In this document: positions 12,514 to 22,621 of the stretch, one piece after another
How the letters are laid out: each line of letters begins with the position of its first letter
Position numbering within the stretch: the first letter of the stretch is position 1
Source: Rhizoctonia solani
Lineage: Eukaryota > Basidiomycota > Agaricomycetes > Cantharellales > Ceratobasidiaceae
DNA: 64,000 nucleotides
Assembly (NCBI RefSeq): GCF_016906535.1
Contig: NC_057377.1
Span: 1,054,001-1,118,000, forward strand
Reading direction: 5' to 3'
Notes under the pieces: generated by a model
Databases searched by the model: none
The model's input: only the letters and a program-made list of their open reading frames with translations
Told to the model about the DNA's origin: nothing
Made by a program: the position numbers and the translations under genes

Positions 12514-13384
12514 CTAAGCAGGTGTCACAGAGTTAGACGGGCGTCCCTTGCTTAGCAGCATTTGGGCAGTATCGATCAACTTCTTTCTGTCCCCCGGCTG
12601 AACTGTCGGGTTGAATGCCAGAGCCAGACGTGCGCGCTCGATAGTTGTAGCATCTGCTTTCCCAGCTGCACCGACATCTTCTTTTGGCATCCATTGAGAA
12701 TAGTCCCCGCCGATGGCCTCGCGTATACGTTGGACGGGGTCAGAGTGAGTTCCACCCTTTGTTGATAGGGATGGAGGCCGAGTTGTAAGTACGGTTAGAC
12801 TGGTAAGGCTATATCTCCTGGGCGGAAGTTCTGCAGGAGTTAAGGGCACCTCGGGCTCCGTAGGCTGGGTTTGATCCATTCTAGCGGTCGAGCCTTTGGG
12901 GCGAAGTAAACGATTCGTCTTTTGAGGTACCCTAGCTCTGTTCCCGCGGAAGGGACCTGGTCTGTTGGTCGGTGATCGAGGACTTGAACTCCTTTCCTTT
13001 TGTTTAAGACGAATTGGACGGAGTTCGCTCATCTGGACATGAGGCTGGCGCTGTGATTCGGGGAGGCGTCGGTGCAGACGAGTGGACAAGAGCTGATCGA
13101 CATGATCTCCTGTTCTTCCCATGTCCTTGAACGTAGGATTAAAATTTTTGCTTCTGCCTCCTGGTTAAGATCCAATTATTCGAGTCTTCTAGCAGAAAAG
13201 TAGTCCTCTTACCTGGACTTGTGATTCGGTCCAGCGAAATACCGTCAAGGTCCAATGCGCGAGGTGCTCGGCGAGGCTTGTCCGATTGATTTGGCACATT
13301 CGAGGTCGAGTGGATGAACCGGGCAAACCTCACAGCATTTCCTTGAAGAAAATTTTTTGATCTGCACAATTGCGAAAGATACAT
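12514..13384 (-). CDS. Probable mitochondrial protein, function unknown
   Basis: Two exons, 13213-13384 and 12514-13160, join in frame across a 52-bp intron and give 272 residues. The N-terminus MYLSQLCRSKNFLQGNAVRF-ARFIHSTS is a classic mitochondrial presequence: Arg/Lys-rich, no acidic residue for 30 positions, ending in the cleavage-like FIHSTS. The rest is basic and Pro-rich (PTNRPGPFRGNRARVPQK) with a more ordered C-terminal part (IERARLALAFNPTVQPGDRK). Size, charge and presequence fit a mitochondrial ribosome or translation-associated protein, but that is inference. The gene converges on the 9993-12375 gene with only 138 bp between stop codons. Confidence 0.65.
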
Positions 13385-13621
13385 TGTAGACACAGAGACC
13401 AGGTCGTAATTTCCTAACCAAGACCCTGTAGGTGGTGGCAGTACGAAAGGAACCCGGCGCTAAGCAAGCCGACAATCGAGATTATTTCTCATGAACCCTC
13501 TCTATGCGGAGGTACGCGTTTCTGTGTACTATATGCTGCACGTTGTACAAATGATTACATTGAAGTTGCGCTATTGTCGCATAGATAGTCTTGGAATCAA
13601 ATATCAAAACACTACCGAAAT

Positions 13622-15150
13622 TCATGCCCACTTCTTCACGTCTTCGGCGCTGGGGCCGATAGGGTCCTCAGATGCAGCCAGATTGCACTGCGTACCATGA
13701 TTGTTAGCATTTGAAGTACCAACGTAGATTTCATTCAAAACCCACCTGATGGAATGCTCGAACTTGATCAGGTGCAAATGCTCCGACTACTGAGTGTAGA
13801 ACTCCACGATTGTGGAAAATAACCAAATCTTTCTCGCTCCAATCATGGGGATACACGAGCGAAGGAGCGATCGCAGGCCGTTGCATACTATAGAGTAACT
13901 CCCGAACCTGCCTCAGGTCGGTAAGTTCCGCACCATCGGGATAGAGTGCTCCTTCACGAGCGGCTCCTTCCGGGAGTGGATCCACGATAAGGGCGGCTAC
14001 ACCGCAGGGGTGGACCTGGAAGTGAAGCCCTCCAGTGACAGGATTCTTCCAGAGCTACATCCCAGATTATCAGCACGCACTTCTGAAATCAGTATTTACG
14101 TACTCACCACTGGGAAAACCTTGATCTTCTCCTTCTCCCAAGGAGGCAGTTCATTCAACGGTAGCTCCAATCCTTCGCTCTCAATTCCGAGTCCAGTGGG
14201 CATCGCGTGCGCAGGCGCCATCCACACATAAGGATGGGGAGCGTACCTCACTTTTGAGCGAACAGCAAGTGATTTGAGATGAGAAGGCAAGATGTCAAAC
14301 ATTGTAGCCCCCGAAACAAAAGCGGTGGTCCCCAATGGTACAGAAAGCTCGTCACCAGTGCCATCATCGTAGCGACACGTTTGGTGTTCACCAGCTGGAA
14401 CGTTGATGGCATACAGCGTAGTGACCTTTGGTCTGTATTGATACTTTAGTCGTTTGTAACACTATTGGATAAGCCTTAGCTTACGGGGAAAGGTCGTAGA
14501 GAGCTGCATCAATGTGCCACCGGTAGAAACGTGTGTATTTGAGATCTTCTTCGTCCGGGATAGCGGTTTTGTGGAAGGTACGGTGGTGAGGATGCTTCAA
14601 TTTCGCCTAAACCAAAAATAATCATTGGTAAGGGGAAGGCGGATTATGTGTAATTGAATCACCTCGGCGAGTCCCTCATGATCATACACGGTTCCATTTC
14701 CGATAAGCTGCACCTGAGGGACACGAGGGATGGTCTTAAGATCCGGATGTAACACAGACTTTTTCGTATTGCCCGTCTTGTTGTTCCCATGGCCGTAGCT
14801 TTCCGAGGTAGGATCAAACGCCTGTCCACCACGAGTCAATCTAAAGTCATCTACGGATCTGTTGGGCGGAGGGGGATATACCTTAGTTAGTCGGTATTGC
14901 TGTTCGGGGGAGAGGCTAGTGTTGCGAAACAGGAGAGCGTTGTACTATACAGAAAGTCTCCGTCAGTATGCAAACCCTCGGTCCGACAGACCCCCAGGCC
15001 ACCAACCTTGTAGAGCAATTCTTCGATCTCTTTGAATTGTTCAGGCGTAAGATTTCCTACATCAACACCTTTCACCTCACGGCCAAATTCCTTGAATTTT
15101 GAGGCATCTGCAGAGGGAGGCAAAGGCAAGGGAAGAACTTCAATAGCCAT
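13622..15150 (-). CDS. xanA: Alpha-ketoglutarate-dependent xanthine dioxygenase (TauD/TfdA superfamily)
   Basis: Fe(II)/2-oxoglutarate enzyme expected to turn xanthine into uric acid in purine breakdown. It starts MAIEVLPLPLPPSADASKFK at 15150 and ends with the short exon 13622-13687 (CNLAASEDPIGPS...WA). The metal ligands are visible: H-x-D in FYRWHIDAALYDLSPPKV and the distal histidine in VIFHNRGVLHSVVGAF, followed by the Arg-containing DQVRAFHQ. The strings RYDDGTGDELSVPLGTTAFV, YAPHPYVWMAPAHAMPTGLG and LWKNPVTGGLHFQVHPCG are characteristic of fungal XanA rather than bacterial TauD (recognised from family memory). At least six short introns are present. The substrate assignment rests on this resemblance; a related dioxygenase with another substrate is the main alternative. 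Confidence 0.82.
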
Positions 15151-15216
15151 AGCGACAAATATGTTATCTGAGTGGTGTGGTGGTGGAGTACTGTTGATTG
15201 TTATTGCCTTGGAAGA

Positions 15217-15228
15217 GATTTATATACC
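15217..15228 (-). promoter_or_regulatory. TATA box of the xanthine dioxygenase gene
   Basis: The minus strand reads GGTATATAAATC about 70 bp upstream of the ATG at 15150. Confidence 0.5.
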
Positions 15229-15808
15229 AAAGTGCGCCGAGAACCTCCGGGATTACCTGGACCTTCGAGATCTAAGCAACACGGATTGTATTAGATACCC
15301 GGACGTTTTCGGTCAACTTTGCGCTAAATCGGGCGCTCATTAACCCGAATTAGGCAATAGAATTGTCGATCCATCGGGCCTTCGACTCCATGAATTGGAG
15401 CGGTTGGCAGGCATCTTTCTGATCCACACACCAATCATATAATGAATGCATTATAGCAAGCCGATGCCGCTGATTGGGTTAGTCGGCCCCGACAAGTAAC
15501 GGGCATCGACGTTCATAATCTAGTTAACGCCTCGGAGTTCCGAGAACATGCCAACCAAATGGCTACTGTGGAACTGCTAACTTGCAACCCGTTTCCGCAT
15601 ATAAATATAGCCCTGGGCACAAATCGGCCGAGCAAAGATAGACACAAATTCATATTAATGCTAAGCATACATATAAAGCAGTCGCACCTGCCAAGTTGAA
15701 ATGCACTGGTCAGAAAAGGAAAGCATAAATGGAATCTATATAAATAAAACAGCAAGGGAAATGTGTCGTCGAAGTAGTAATTGAGCCAGTGCCCATCAAT
15801 CGCCTTGT
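15229..15808. other. Intergenic region
   Basis: Lies between the xanthine dioxygenase promoter and the 3' end of the Sec14-like gene. No supported gene or RNA was seen. Confidence 0.5.
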
Positions 15809-17240
15809 CTATGAAACGAGAGTTGTTTGGGTGCTTTCATTGGTGACGTTCACTGGGCCACTTTTCTCGGTGATAGCGGGGGTTTCGTCTACCATTGTGG
15901 ATGCCCTGCTGCTAGCGCTCGGGGATAATGCGGGAGTGTTATAGGTTGCGTCATCCGTAACAGACTGTGTATTTCTGTAATAAACTTGATCAACACACAG
16001 CAATGATTTATTGACTCTCAGTAGCATACCCTTCAGTCTCTTCGCTACGTTTAGGATCTGCCTTAGCCTGTGGAACTATGTCGCGGCGATGGGAGCCATC
16101 CGCATTTAGTTTGCAGTGCCTGGATGATAGAGCAAGTTGATTGTATCACATGGGGCAGACAACAAATACACTCACGAGACAACTTGATCCCAGTAGCTCT
16201 TTGGCTCGAATTCATAATTGAATTCCCCGCCGATACCCGCATCAAGTTGTGAAGCAGGGACGAGCTCCAGCAGATTAGGATTGAAGCGCATCTATACCGA
16301 GGTGATTCAGCTACCGGTGTGACCGGATGTATATATGCTCTACAAACCTTATCCCGAGTAACGGGGTCGAGGAATGGACTAATACCCTTGTAGAAGAAGT
16401 TCAGGATTCCTGGTAGATTAACAACAATCGCACGGCCTAGCCGTTCAACATAGTGCTGCTGCAGGACTCCCAAGACCTACCACAATAAGTTTCAGTATAC
16501 TGGTAGACTATCTATGCAATAAATTTCGACCGACCTTTCGGGCAACTCCAATGGAAGGGTTGGTTTTTAGAGTTGTAGATTTGTAGTCCACAATAATCAT
16601 CATAGAGTCTTGGTGAGGTGGCATAAAGTCAATCGCTCGCTCACTAAAAGTATTACTAAGCAAAACCCCACAGCAACGACCAAAGTGACTTACAGGCAAA
16701 AGATCAGGTGGCGAATTTGGCGTGGACTCGTTTCTGTGTTCTCTCTACCTGGGCGCATGTATAAGATTGGCCTCCCATCGATATCAAAACCGTTCAAAAT
16801 ACTGTTTACCGGGGTAGGTTGTCAGTTGAGGCGCGCATGTGTTATGGGAGCATACATTTTTCCAGTCTCAGACTCGATCCTCACTTCTTCTGGTGGAATG
16901 AGATCCGGTTTATACTCTCGACGCCACGTCAAAGTTCCTTGCATGCGCTTCTTGCCATCCTCTAATTTCCATTTGGCTGCCCTCATGTAACGTCCGCAAC
17001 ACTCGGGATCATCAAGCAGCCAATGCCTCTCATGTTCATAGTATGGATCTGACTCGGGTAGCATTATGGATTTGGCGTACTGAATGATAAATGATATTAG
17101 TTGAAATTCTGGAAACGATGGGGAAAACCACGGACCTCTCTCAACTCATCAATCATGGCTTGCTGCTCGGGTGTGTATGTACGCGGCTTGGGCGCTACAC
17201 CAGGTGCGGGTTCAGTCCAAACATGGTTAGAAGCGGCCAT
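15809..17240 (-). CDS. Sec14-like CRAL-TRIO phospholipid-transfer protein
   Basis: Cytosolic lipid-transfer protein of the Sec14 family. The ATG at 17238-17240 starts MAASNHVWTEPAPGVAPKPR. A CRAL-TRIO N-terminal helical region follows (YEHERHWLLDDPECCGRYMR, then KRMQGTLTWRREYKPDLIPP), then the lipid-binding domain: RPILYMRPGREN, a strand/helix segment MMIIVDYKSTTLKTNPSIG, and HYVERLGRAIVVNLPGILNF followed by PFLDPVTRDK. Ile-Val-Val-Asn-Leu-Pro followed by FFYKGISPFL matches the gate-helix region of fungal Sec14 homologues such as Pdr16. The tail after the domain is Ser/Thr-rich and spliced (intron joining EETEG to NTQSVTDD), with stop 15809-15811. Lipid specificity cannot be read from sequence. 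Confidence 0.85.
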
Positions 17241-18383
17241 TGTGAATGTTGATGGAGGCGAGCGAGCGTTTTCGAGTGACGGGGTAAGGTGCGATTGCTA
17301 GGGTTAAGAGAGGTGGGGCGTGGGACCTTGTAGGTAATCGCGCTCTTAAAAGGTTTGTTCATCTCGGTTTCGGCGACTTGGAGTCAATAACGATCGGCGG
17401 CCGGCTTAGTCACCAAGGCTTGTCCCGGTGGCAAGCGCCGCCCGTGCTCCACAACCAACGCGCGCAACTACGACATCCATACGTCGACATCGAATGCATC
17501 TCGCGTGCATGACCCTGACCTCGAATCGAATGAATTGGAGTCCTACAACGCAATTCATCTCTCGATGCAACTAGGTCCAGACGAAGGTCTGCTGTTTCAG
17601 CCCTTTATTCGCGGTTTTGCGAACTCCTCTCAGTTGAGGCTCGCACTAACTTGCATCTGTACGCTTCATTCCTCGGGGATTCGCCGATACCACTAACAGG
17701 AATCACTCCCTTGATTGTTACATCCTAATCCCGCCCAGGACGGAGAATTCGCCTATTTTTTACCGATTCTTATTGCTCTGTGCTTCAAGTTCCCATCAGT
17801 ACACTTCGACATGAACTGGGGCCACCCCCGCTCGCCTACTTTGGAAGAAAGCGGGGCATGAGACCGGAATATTGGTACTGATTTTGCCAAATAGCTGGAC
17901 GTCCGAGCTCAATGGACATAACTGGACAGGATACTTGCTCCCTGTTGTCTTGGCCCCAGGTAAACATGCGAGACCCGGATCTAGAGGAATCAATGGTGGT
18001 GCTTACACAGTCGAAGGAATGGCCTGTGTCTCGGTGGCGACACGGCCTCTGGTTCCTATAATTAATCAGCTACTCCAATATTTCCCCCTCTACCTCGACC
18101 TCCTACCTGTCCCAGTACCCTGCCCCAGAAGTGATTCATGTTGCTTACAACCCCGCACGGTGCTCAGCTTGTACGTTCTCCTACTCGTAAGGCAACATTT
18201 CCGAGCTCTTGGCTGAATTATTGACGGACTTGAGGCCGTTAGGGAGCTCTATGGCGTTACGATGTATCTTCCCAACCTTTGCGCCGCTGGCGGTGCCGTC
18301 ACGCAGAGTGGAGATCAATGTTCAAAGCGAAGAAACGGTACACATAGAATGCGGAACTAGCAGTAAGCTGTTTTGCCTCAGCG
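17241..18383. other. Intergenic region between divergent genes
   Basis: About 1.1 kb separating the Sec14-like start (minus) from the F-box start (plus). Open frames on both strands are short, overlap, and carry no motif. Nothing else supported. Confidence 0.5.
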
Positions 18384-19704
18384 ATGGCATCTATCTCACC
18401 ACTGAGCGCAGAGACACGGCACACTGTGACTTGTCTTCCCAATGAAATATTGACAATTATCATGAAGGTAGCTACCCTTCAAAACTAGTACCTGACTTTA
18501 CCTTATATTTTCACAAAGCTCGTTAGTGTAAACGATCTCACGAACGTTGTTCGAGTGTGCCAGAGATTGCACAGTGTTGGAATGCGGGTTTTGTATGGCA
18601 ATATCTCGTTAACCGACACCGTAACTCTAGATATCATGGGCAACCCCGACGCTCTAGTTACAACTAGTCAATGTTGCGCTACAGTCGTACGGCGACCACT
18701 CCTTGCAAATATCGTATTTCGGTTAAATATCGAACTAAAAGCGTCTTCAAACCGAGTTGATTGGAAACTCCCCGGTTCGGTTATTGCCCCTATTGGCACC
18801 ATGCTACGCCAATTACCAAACCTTGCGCACTTAGAACTCCGTGTCTTAGGGACTTCGCTTTCTGAGATACTTTCTGGCTGCCCGTTTTCTTTGAAGACGT
18901 TCTCTTGCGATACATGTGACCCTCGACCCCTACATAATTTCCTTATCAACCAACCCGAACTTACTGAACTTCACTTGGTCGGGCCCACGCAGCCGGTCGG
19001 CTCATTTTTCCTTAACCACCGATACGGCCAAAAGATACGCAAAGTGTCTGGCACTTTGGACGTGGTCGCTTCCGTAGCACCTGGACGGCCCGTCGAGGAA
19101 ATTCGGATTGTTGACGCATTCCTAAACACCGAGATGATACGGACAAGAATCAGCCTTCTTACTGCCTCGAAATCTACAATCAAAACATTCAGAATAGTCA
19201 CGGTCATATGTCAAGTGAGCATGATCGAGGTAATTGCGGAGCATTTACCGAACATAGAAGTACTGGGATTACACGTTCTGGCACCAAGTGACCGGCATAT
19301 ACCCTATGTGGTAAGCTCCAGTACTATGTGACTGAGAACGGCTATTTATTTTAAAATAGAATCTGCTGGATTCGATAGCCCCAGTCATCAAAATGCTTCC
19401 CCGCCTAGAAAGACTAGATGCTTGTGGGACCGATGAGTACGAGCATGCGCACTGGCTTGAGCACTTGGCCAAAGAACGAAGGCTGTTGGAAATTTGGAGC
19501 TCAATATCTGGGACACTATCATTCGTAAAATTCCCTACTGGAGCTGAATGGGCAAGGCGAAATGGAACCTGGGCGCATGTACACGCCACGCCAAACATGT
19601 ATACCATCGAGCATCACTCACACACAAGTAAGTTTAATTGTGAACAAAAACACTCACGCTGCTGATCTGAAATAGAGCCAGAATCCAAGTGGTTTGATTC
19701 ATAG
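18384..19704 (+). CDS. F-box protein with LRR-like C-terminal region
   Basis: Substrate-recognition subunit type expected to dock on SKP1 of an SCF ubiquitin ligase. Four exons fit: 18384-18467, 18519-19310, 19360-19627 and 19676-19704, giving 390 residues. The first intron splits the F-box: exon 1 supplies CLPNEILTIIMK and exon 2 continues LVSVNDLTNVVRVCQRLHS-VGMRVLY, together a good F-box (LP-x-EIL...DL..V..VC..L). The remainder is a series of Leu-rich segments (LRQLPNLAHLELRVL, QPELTELHLVGP, LPNIEVLGLHVLAP, LPRLERLDACGT) spaced as in divergent fungal LRR-type F-box proteins. Target unknown. Choosing ATG 18384 is required to complete the F-box. Confidence 0.85.
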
Positions 19705-20156
19705 TATGAGGGGAGAGGCGGTCAGCAAGTGCTTATATGTTTGATTATTAGTGTACAGTATTGGAAACTATCATGAATGTCGCGATGGAACTTTGGATGA
19801 ATAACCGCGTGCCAACGGGCCCCATAAAATTAATAGTTTATTAATATAACTAATTTAGCCGCACTTATAACTGGATTCTATGACGCACTATACTATTCCG
19901 GAAACAGTCCAACGCACACAAAACGCCGCAGGAAGATCACAGTCCTGCTGAATATCATTAAATTGAGTTGTCCAAGTGAGCCAGTATTAGCAGTTTGTCA
20001 ACCCTTCGTTTATTTAATACCACCGTTTAAATCAGACCTTTGGGCGGAGGATTGGCAAGAGGGTGCAAGGCAACTCTGTGATGGTCATGGAGTTTGTGAA
20101 ACACTCCGCCACTGCTGAGCCCTAAAAACAAAGTGCATCAGCTCTCCCAAAAGGAA
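19705..20156. other. Intergenic region
   Basis: Between the F-box stop and the tRNA gene. Includes an A/T-rich segment (about 19825-19865). No gene seen. The tRNA's RNA polymerase III terminator (TTTT on the minus strand) lies at about 20149-20152. Confidence 0.5.
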
Positions 20157-20271
20157 TGACATGAGTGCGATTTGAACGCACGCGGGATAAATCCCAACGC
20201 AATTCCACCCAAACAAGGGCAAGTTTACATAAACTTGAGTGCGTCGCCTTAGACCGCTCGGCCATCATGCC
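20157..20271 (-). tRNA. tRNA-Leu(CAA) with a ~32-nt intron
   Basis: The minus strand folds as a type II tRNA. The acceptor stem pairs GGCATGA (from 20271) with TCATGTC (to 20158), with one G-T wobble, and A as discriminator at 20157. The D arm contains GGCCGAGCGGTCTAAGGC. The anticodon stem ACGCA/TGCGT holds the loop CTCAAG with anticodon CAA. An intron of about 32 nt follows anticodon-loop position 37, as in eukaryotic tRNA-Leu(CAA). A long variable arm (GGGATTTATCCC) and the T arm GTGCG-TTCAAAT-CGCAC follow. A TTTT terminator comes a few bases downstream. All paired regions were checked by eye. Confidence 0.92.
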
Positions 20272-20820
20272 TGATGTTCACGCACTGGTAGTGTACTTGT
20301 AGCGTAGTCCATATACCTCAACCAAGTGCGTGCTAACAATTGAGTAATTATACTTAGCATATGACGTTAATTACGGTAAATCCATTCCTCCACTGAGTGA
20401 CAAGTCATACGATAAATTCGTTTACGGATTATACTTCGTAGTCGACAGGTGACTAAATCCTTCCATTCCATGATTTCGTGAAATAGTGGAGCGAGTCCCC
20501 AGAACACCATGCTTCTGGGCGTCAGGTGGCATGCACGATATTTCTCATCTAGATCGGTCATATGGACAAGAGCGACGATGTGAAGATGTCGGGGGTCCCT
20601 GGTTCTTTAAGCGCCCAACAATAGCTTGGCATAGCACTCATCGGCACTGGAGGCAAACTGTCCGTTAAAATGCATCAAGATTGTTGGTTCTAAATGGCAG
20701 GCGCCCCCGATATTTGCATGTTTGCATGTATGCAGTCCTGGGCAACTCAGGGACTCCATTACATATTATAAAAGTTCGGCTGCTTACAACACCGTGTAGT
20801 GCTGTGTACCAACCTCCACC
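20272..20820. other. Intergenic region with TATA box for the downstream membrane-protein gene
   Basis: Contains TATTATAAAA near 20764-20773, about 50 bp upstream of the ATG at 20821. A 64-codon minus-strand frame (20367-20561) has no recognisable motif and is not called as a gene. Confidence 0.5.
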
Positions 20821-22096
20821 ATGCGTGCGGTTGTGTTATTCCTTGCGATTGCTTACTTGTCTCCCACAGTTGTTGGTTGGGCATTCCTTGTCCGCTCGTA
20901 TGTTATTACTGGTTTGTACACCATTTGATATTTGGATACATACTCAATTCATGAGCACACAGAAGGGGCAGATGCATCGTTCGAGATCACGGATGACGGC
21001 GGTGGTTTCACAGTGAGCCGGAGTCGAAATGCGCTTGTTCAACTGCTAATGGGGTTTGTAGTTTCCATATAGTATGACAGTGCTCAAGCGAGGATCAAAT
21101 TCGAGTGAGGAAGAGGTTGGATTGGTGCTTACCAATGGCAACGAGACTGAGTTTTACTGGTACGCTTAGTTTAAAACAGTCAACGGAAACGAACGCATAT
21201 AAGATTACGAACAGGACATGTAACCAACCTGCTGGCAGTACGTTACGGTTCAGAGTCATGAGTGCTGCTCGAGTCAACGCAGCCACAAGCAAATATTACG
21301 AAGTCCAGGTAAATACCCGATCATTGTAGTTTGCTGTATAACGTCTAAATAGCTTGGCTAGCCCGGTATTCAAGCCATCGCATCAAGTCTAAGTGCAGAA
21401 TCTGTTCGAGTAAGGAAACAATGGCTATGCTCCCGGATTCGCTACTGATAGCTAAATCCACGCTAGTCCACATCCTCGTTGCATGCCCAGACACAAAGTA
21501 TGCAAATTTCAGGTACCGCCGGGGCTTCGGTGAGTGCTTTACTTTAACAACAATTCAATCGATTGATCAAGGTGAGGTGCAGGCTACCGCGACCAATTCT
21601 CCCTCCAAGTAAGTAGCAAATTCGTATTACCAATCGAATCCCGACCTGAAGTTCGGTCATCTTGCTAGCTCTTCAAACAACACACCGGTAGGAGCAATCG
21701 TAGGAGCGGTAGGTTAGACACTGGGGTATGTTAATTCAAAGCTGACTCTCGGATTAGACCATTGGCGGCATGTTGTTGCTGATTGCCTTGGGTGCCGTTG
21801 CATTCCTGGTGCGTCGGCGCAAGAAATCTAATCCCCACGCCCCAGGGATGGTACAATACGATCCCGATCCACATGTCACCCCATTCACCCATGGCCGGGC
21901 AGAGCAGACGATTATTCCGCCAGCGGGTTATGTGTCGCGTTCAGATATTGAGGAGGAGCCCCCGGTGTATTCGCCACGCAACCCCGCAACCACAACATAT
22001 TTCACTGGGTCGGAATCAGGGAGAACTGAAAGTTCTTACCGGCCACCGCCGACAGGAAAAGCTCGGTATATACCCGTGAGCACAGAACCATATTAA
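20821..22096 (+). CDS. Single-pass plasma-membrane protein, function unknown
   Basis: The ATG at 20821 follows CCACC. A signal peptide (MRAVVLFLAIAYLSPTVV-G) precedes an extracellular part beginning WAFLVRSYVIT and, after an intron with a gtttgt donor, EGADASFEITDDGGGFTVSR. Late in the protein a Gly/Leu/Ile-rich membrane helix (GGMLLLIALGAVAFLV) is followed by the stop-transfer sequence RRRKKSN and a Pro/Tyr-rich cytosolic tail ending PVSTEPY. Stop is 22094-22096. This layout (signal, Ser/Thr-rich ectodomain, one TM, short tail) is common in basidiomycete surface proteins of unknown role. A paralogue with the same layout is at 31426-32716 on the opposite strand. The middle exons were not resolved with certainty. 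Confidence 0.7.
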
Positions 22097-22621
22097 ATTG
22101 ATTAGGAAAGTTACACACACAATCATTTACAGAATTAGCTTTGTAAATTTTGTTTTTCTCGGTTTGAGCGAATGGACCAGTCGATCCTTCTATGTATGCT
22201 TGATGTACATGTTTATTATGTTGCTATTTTTTTTGTTGCTATCTATAGACGTTATGCATCAGCTGTGTTTTAGTTTGATTCATGCCATACAAAAGAGAGA
22301 CCTAACACATCATATTTTTATACGTCGCTCTGTTAAGTGTATGCATCACAAGTTCGGTTCCCAACGTTTGCTCGTTGGTTTAACCCAAGATTTTTCTGTA
22401 GTGGGCCTTGCAATTTACTAAAGTGTATTCGCATTCCCAGACCGTTCAAACCCCACATATAAGGGTGCGTACAAACAGTTGTGTTCGAACTTGTAGTCAA
22501 TCACTTGAGAATTTTCTATAGTAAGCTTGCTAAAGTCATACAATCACGACAATGTTCGGTTCGTTACACTTTACTGCAATTAACATATGTGATAACAATT
22601 CATACAATAGTTTTGGTACAT
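22097..22621. other. Convergent intergenic region
   Basis: A/T-rich 3' flank between two genes whose 3' ends face each other. No gene or RNA seen. Confidence 0.5.
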
